DNA of 8,189 nucleotides from Gemmatimonadota bacterium (GTDB lineage Bacteria > Gemmatimonadota > Gemmatimonadetes > Longimicrobiales > RSA9): contig JACQPS010000199.1 in NCBI GenBank assembly GCA_016207445.1, positions 1 through 8,189 on the forward strand, read 5' to 3'. Positions within the stretch are counted from its first letter, which is position 1. Each line of letters begins with the position of its first letter. Shown in pieces: positions 6,076 through 8,189 of this stretch. The notes under the pieces were generated by a model. The model saw only the letters and a program-made list of their open reading frames with translations. It ran no database searches and was not told where the DNA came from. A program made the translations under genes and the position numbers.

Positions 6076-6080
6076 GGGAG
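6076..6080 (+). promoter_or_regulatory. Shine-Dalgarno of the outer-membrane protein gene
   Basis: GGGAG (6076-6080) lies 6 nt before the ATG at 6087. It decides that start against an in-frame GTG at 6036, which falls inside the terminator hairpin and would place 17 extra residues ahead of the signal peptide. Confidence 0.75.
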
Positions 6081-6086
6081 ACTGTG

Positions 6087-7229
6087 ATGCCGCAGCACCT
6101 GTTCGGGCGCTCCAGCGTGCGCGTGGCCGCCTTCCTGGCCGCAGCGCTGCTGCCGAGCGCGCTGCATCCGCTCTACGCCCAGCGCCAGCCGAACCCGTTC
6201 AATTTCAATCCGCCCGGCGCCCGCTCCACGGCGATGGGCGGCGCCTTCGTGGGTCTGGCGGATGACGCGACGGCGGCGGCCACCAATCCGGCCGGGCTCA
6301 CCACCCTGCTGTACCCGGAAGTCTCCTTCGAATTCAAGACCGTCGAGTACACCTGGAACTTCTTCGAGGAGGGCGCGACGGTGAACCAGGTGAACATGCC
6401 TTCGTTCGCCAGCCTGGTCGTGCCGGTCGGCAACCTGCGCCTCGCCGCGTTCCGCAGTGAAGTCGTGCACTTGAAAGTCGCCGATACCGCGACGGAGTCG
6501 GATCCGGAGCTGGGCGAGTTCACCGTCGACTTCAGCGAGGTGTTCAAGGTCGAGGACTACGGCGCGGGCCTCGCGCTGCGCGCCGCGCCCGCGGTCGCGC
6601 TGGGCGTCGCCGCCGGCGCCGCCCGCTTCTCCGAGGTGGGCCACTTCAGCGCGTTCGGCGAGACGGAAAGCTGGGAGGGCGAGAACTTCAAGCCCTTCGC
6701 CAGCGCCGGGGTCCTGTTGCGCGCGGGGACGCAGGTGACGGTCGGAGCCGCCTATCACTTCCGCCCCACCTTCGAGATCGAGGAGGAGGATCCGACGGTG
6801 GATCCGGAGGAGATTCCGATCCCGGACTCGTTCGGCGCCGGCCTGTCGTTCCGCCCGCGCGAGCGGCTGACGCTGGCGGCGTCGTTCACGCTCAACCGCT
6901 ATTCGGAGCTGGACACGGACGACGACGACGAGTTCGCGTTCGATGACGGCGTCGACGCGCACGTGGGCGGCGAATACGTCCTGTTCCTGGGAGCGACGCC
7001 GCTGGCCCTGCGCGCCGGCGTCCAGCGCGTGGCCTCCAGCGCGGAATTCTACGAGGGGTCCGATCCGGACCTGCAGGAGGACTTCCCGGAGGAGGATCCC
7101 CAGATCGGCGCGGGTCTCGGCTTCGGCGTCGTCCTGGGCAGTCGGTTTCAGGTGGACGTCGCGGGCGCCGCCACCGAGTCCAGGACCGAAGGCGTGATCT
7201 CCCTGGTCTACCGGTTCGGCCGGCATTGA
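6087..7229 (+). CDS. FadL/OmpP1-like outer-membrane beta-barrel protein
   Basis: A 380-residue protein with a Sec signal peptide: basic N-terminus, hydrophobic 13-26, likely cleavage after Ala31 in LYA-QR. The mature N-terminus carries the segment GARSTAMGGAFVGLADDA followed by TNPAGL (about 46-72), typical of FadL/OmpP1-type and related barrel families (PorV-like, UPF0164). Alternating hydrophobic beta-strands run to the C-terminus, which ends in SLVYRFGRH; the aromatic barrel signal (YRF) is therefore followed by three extra residues. Three segments are strikingly acidic (EEEDP...DPEE near 232-243, DTDDDDE near 278, and DPDLQEDFPEEDP near 326-338) and probably form outer loops or turns. FadL proteins take up hydrophobic compounds, but no fatty-acid-binding residues can be assigned here, so the cargo is unknown. 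It is 340 residues in mature form, shorter than FadL itself. It sits between two terminators, with no obvious TTGACA promoter upstream, so read-through from the caspase gene or a weaker promoter may supply transcription. Confidence 0.83.
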   Translation: MPQHLFGRSSVRVAAFLAAALLPSALHPLYAQRQPNPFNFNPPGARSTAMGGAFVGLADDATAAATNPAGLTTLLYPEVSFEFKTVEYTWNFFEEGATVNQVNMPSFASLVVPVGNLRLAAFRSEVVHLKVADTATESDPELGEFTVDFSEVFKVEDYGAGLALRAAPAVALGVAAGAARFSEVGHFSAFGETESWEGENFKPFASAGVLLRAGTQVTVGAAYHFRPTFEIEEEDPTVDPEEIPIPDSFGAGLSFRPRERLTLAASFTLNRYSELDTDDDDEFAFDDGVDAHVGGEYVLFLGATPLALRAGVQRVASSAEFYEGSDPDLQEDFPEEDPQIGAGLGFGVVLGSRFQVDVAGAATESRTEGVISLVYRFGRH

Positions 7230-7266
7230 GCGAGGCGCGGCGCCCGCGCGCGCGGCGCTGGTTTTT
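7230..7266 (+). terminator. Intrinsic terminator after the outer-membrane protein gene
   Basis: Seven pairs, one of them G-U, join 7238-7244 (cggcgcc) to 7254-7260 (ggcgctg) around a 9-nt alternating CG loop, and five T follow at 7262-7266. An alternative hairpin gcgcgg (7235-7240) with ccgcgc (7244-7249) uses the same bases. It begins 8 nt after the stop codon. Confidence 0.65.
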
Positions 7267-7322
7267 CCGAAGTGCTCCACGAGTCGTACGGCGGTCGTCC
7301 GAGAACACGGCCCATTGCAACC

Positions 7323-7328
7323 GAGGTG
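7323..7328 (+). promoter_or_regulatory. Shine-Dalgarno of the lipoprotein gene
   Basis: GAGGTG (7323-7328) lies 4 nt before the ATG at 7333, and supports that start over the next in-frame ATG at 7354. I see no convincing -35/-10 pair in the 66 nt between the preceding T run and the start. Confidence 0.6.
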
Positions 7329-7332
7329 TGAC

Positions 7333-8189
7333 ATGAGTCGAGCATCCCCACGTATGAACCCCTGGCGGCTGGCGGTACCGGGAGCGCTGGCGCTCCTGTG
7401 GCTGGCCGCGTGCAAGGAGACCGAGATCCCCTCCGCGCCGGAAGAGGAGATCGAGCCGGCGTTCAACGCCGCCGTGTTCGATCGATCCACGCTGGTGCCG
7501 GCGGAGGGCACCAGCGCGCTGGGCGTCGGCACTCTCTCATACAAGGCCGATGTGGCGTTTCAGCGCACAGCGACCGAGGCGGTGAGCAAGCCTTCGACAC
7601 GGGTCGGCTTCTGGATCGAGACGCACAAGAGCCTGACCGAGGGGGACACGAACTGGGAGGGCGACCTGGTCACGGACTCGTTGCCGACCAGCGCCAGCAG
7701 TGGGGAGACGACGTTCCAGGGCTCGGTTCGCGTGCCCTCGATCAGCCCGTTCTGCGGCGCGTACGACCAGCTCCGCTTCCTGACCAACCTGGCGCTCTCC
7801 GACGATGCGGTCACGGGCGAATCGGTCTGGCAGACGGTCACGGGCACGAAGACGCAAACGCAGATCGGCCCGTGCGTCTACCGGGTGGAGACCGTGGACG
7901 ATCGCAGCCAGAGCGTCGTCTGGGGCGAGCCCATCTTCATGTCGGGGCGGGGCCTCTCGACCAACCCCTACCCGCGGCTGTTCTTCACCGGCGGCTTCGA
8001 GGCGCTGCTGCTCAGCCGCGTCTCGCCGGTCGGGACCTACTGGCATTATCTGGGCTGGGTGCCGGTCGGAGCGACCAGTGGCTCGGTGAGCGCGTTCCAG
8101 AGCGGGGTCGCGACCTCCTACGGCAAAGACGTCGCGCCGAGTATGACGGTGGCCACCGGCGGCGCCGACTTCTTCGAGCCGAACGATAC
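7333..8189 (+). CDS. Secreted lipoprotein of unknown function, cut by the window edge; possible PPC domain
   Basis: The frame is open from ATG 7333 to the end of the window, 285 complete codons with no stop, so the 3' end is missing. The N-terminus is a lipoprotein signal peptide: Arg residues, hydrophobic 13-25, and the lipobox LAAC with Cys27 as lipidated residue. The next residues are K-E-T, so inner-membrane retention by an Asp at +2 is not indicated; outer-membrane anchoring is plausible. The mature part is rich in beta-forming residues (V, T, S, W, Y) and has two further cysteines, Cys141 (PFCGAYD) and Cys181 (GPCVYRV), which could form a disulphide. I do not recognise the main domain. 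The last residues, GGADFFEPND, with a partial codon ac giving Thr, resemble the EPNDT opening of bacterial pre-peptidase C-terminal domains found in secreted enzymes. Its reading direction and destination match the two upstream envelope genes. The lipoprotein call is firm; function is unknown. Confidence 0.85.
   Translation, partial: MSRASPRMNPWRLAVPGALALLWLAACKETEIPSAPEEEIEPAFNAAVFDRSTLVPAEGTSALGVGTLSYKADVAFQRTATEAVSKPSTRVGFWIETHKSLTEGDTNWEGDLVTDSLPTSASSGETTFQGSVRVPSISPFCGAYDQLRFLTNLALSDDAVTGESVWQTVTGTKTQTQIGPCVYRVETVDDRSQSVVWGEPIFMSGRGLSTNPYPRLFFTGGFEALLLSRVSPVGTYWHYLGWVPVGATSGSVSAFQSGVATSYGKDVAPSMTVATGGADFFEPND

Noticed and set aside
6036..6086. Upstream GTG start for the outer-membrane protein
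   Set aside because: It lies within the preceding terminator hairpin, and ATG 6087 has a well-placed GGGAG and leads straight into a signal peptide.
5820..7544. 574-codon open frame on the - strand opposite the outer-membrane protein gene
   Set aside because: Spans the end of one real gene, an entire second gene and the start of a third; composition is Arg/Ala/Gly-rich with no motifs.

Overview
The window is GC-rich, bacterial, chromosomal-type DNA in which all five recognisable genes lie on the + strand. A GC-rich Gram-negative with an outer membrane is implied by an outer-membrane beta-barrel protein and a lipoprotein with a signal peptide. The gene style (rhomboid with a helical C-terminal tail, EF-G2-type factor, TPR/proline-rich secreted caspase) makes me think of Gemmatimonadota or a similar soil/marine phylum. 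That assignment is inference from impression, not a database result.

Layout: (1) 1-204 has no convincing gene but holds a long imperfect inverted repeat (51-85 with 152-183) enclosing two small tetraloop hairpins. (2) 205-1008 encodes a rhomboid intramembrane serine protease with its full Ser/His dyad, closed by a very long, near-perfect terminator hairpin (1009-1085). (3) A well-formed sigma70-type promoter (1140-1168) and a strong Shine-Dalgarno drive an elongation factor G paralogue (1213-3318). Its GTPase motifs depart from canonical EF-G, and it carries an unexpected terminator-shaped inverted repeat inside the coding sequence (1568-1615). (4) A second promoter of almost the same form (3348-3377) and a structured leader precede a large exported caspase-like (C14-type) protein (3466-6000) with TPR repeats, a proline-rich minisatellite-encoded linker, an Ig-like segment, a His/Cys protease domain and a C-terminal EF-hand-like loop. 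(5) After a terminator (6019-6060) comes a FadL/OmpP1-like outer-membrane beta-barrel protein (6087-7229), then another terminator (7230-7266). (6) An open-ended lipoprotein gene (7333 to the window edge) follows; its last visible residues look like the start of a pre-peptidase C-terminal (PPC) domain.

The genes look like separate transcription units more than one operon, since nearly every gap has a terminator-like hairpin. The caspase, barrel protein and lipoprotein share an envelope destination, so a functional link is conceivable but unproven. The most interesting items are the intragenic hairpin in the EF-G2 gene, the exported EF-hand caspase with its coding minisatellites, the matched pair of promoters, and the palindromic DNA on both sides of the rhomboid gene.
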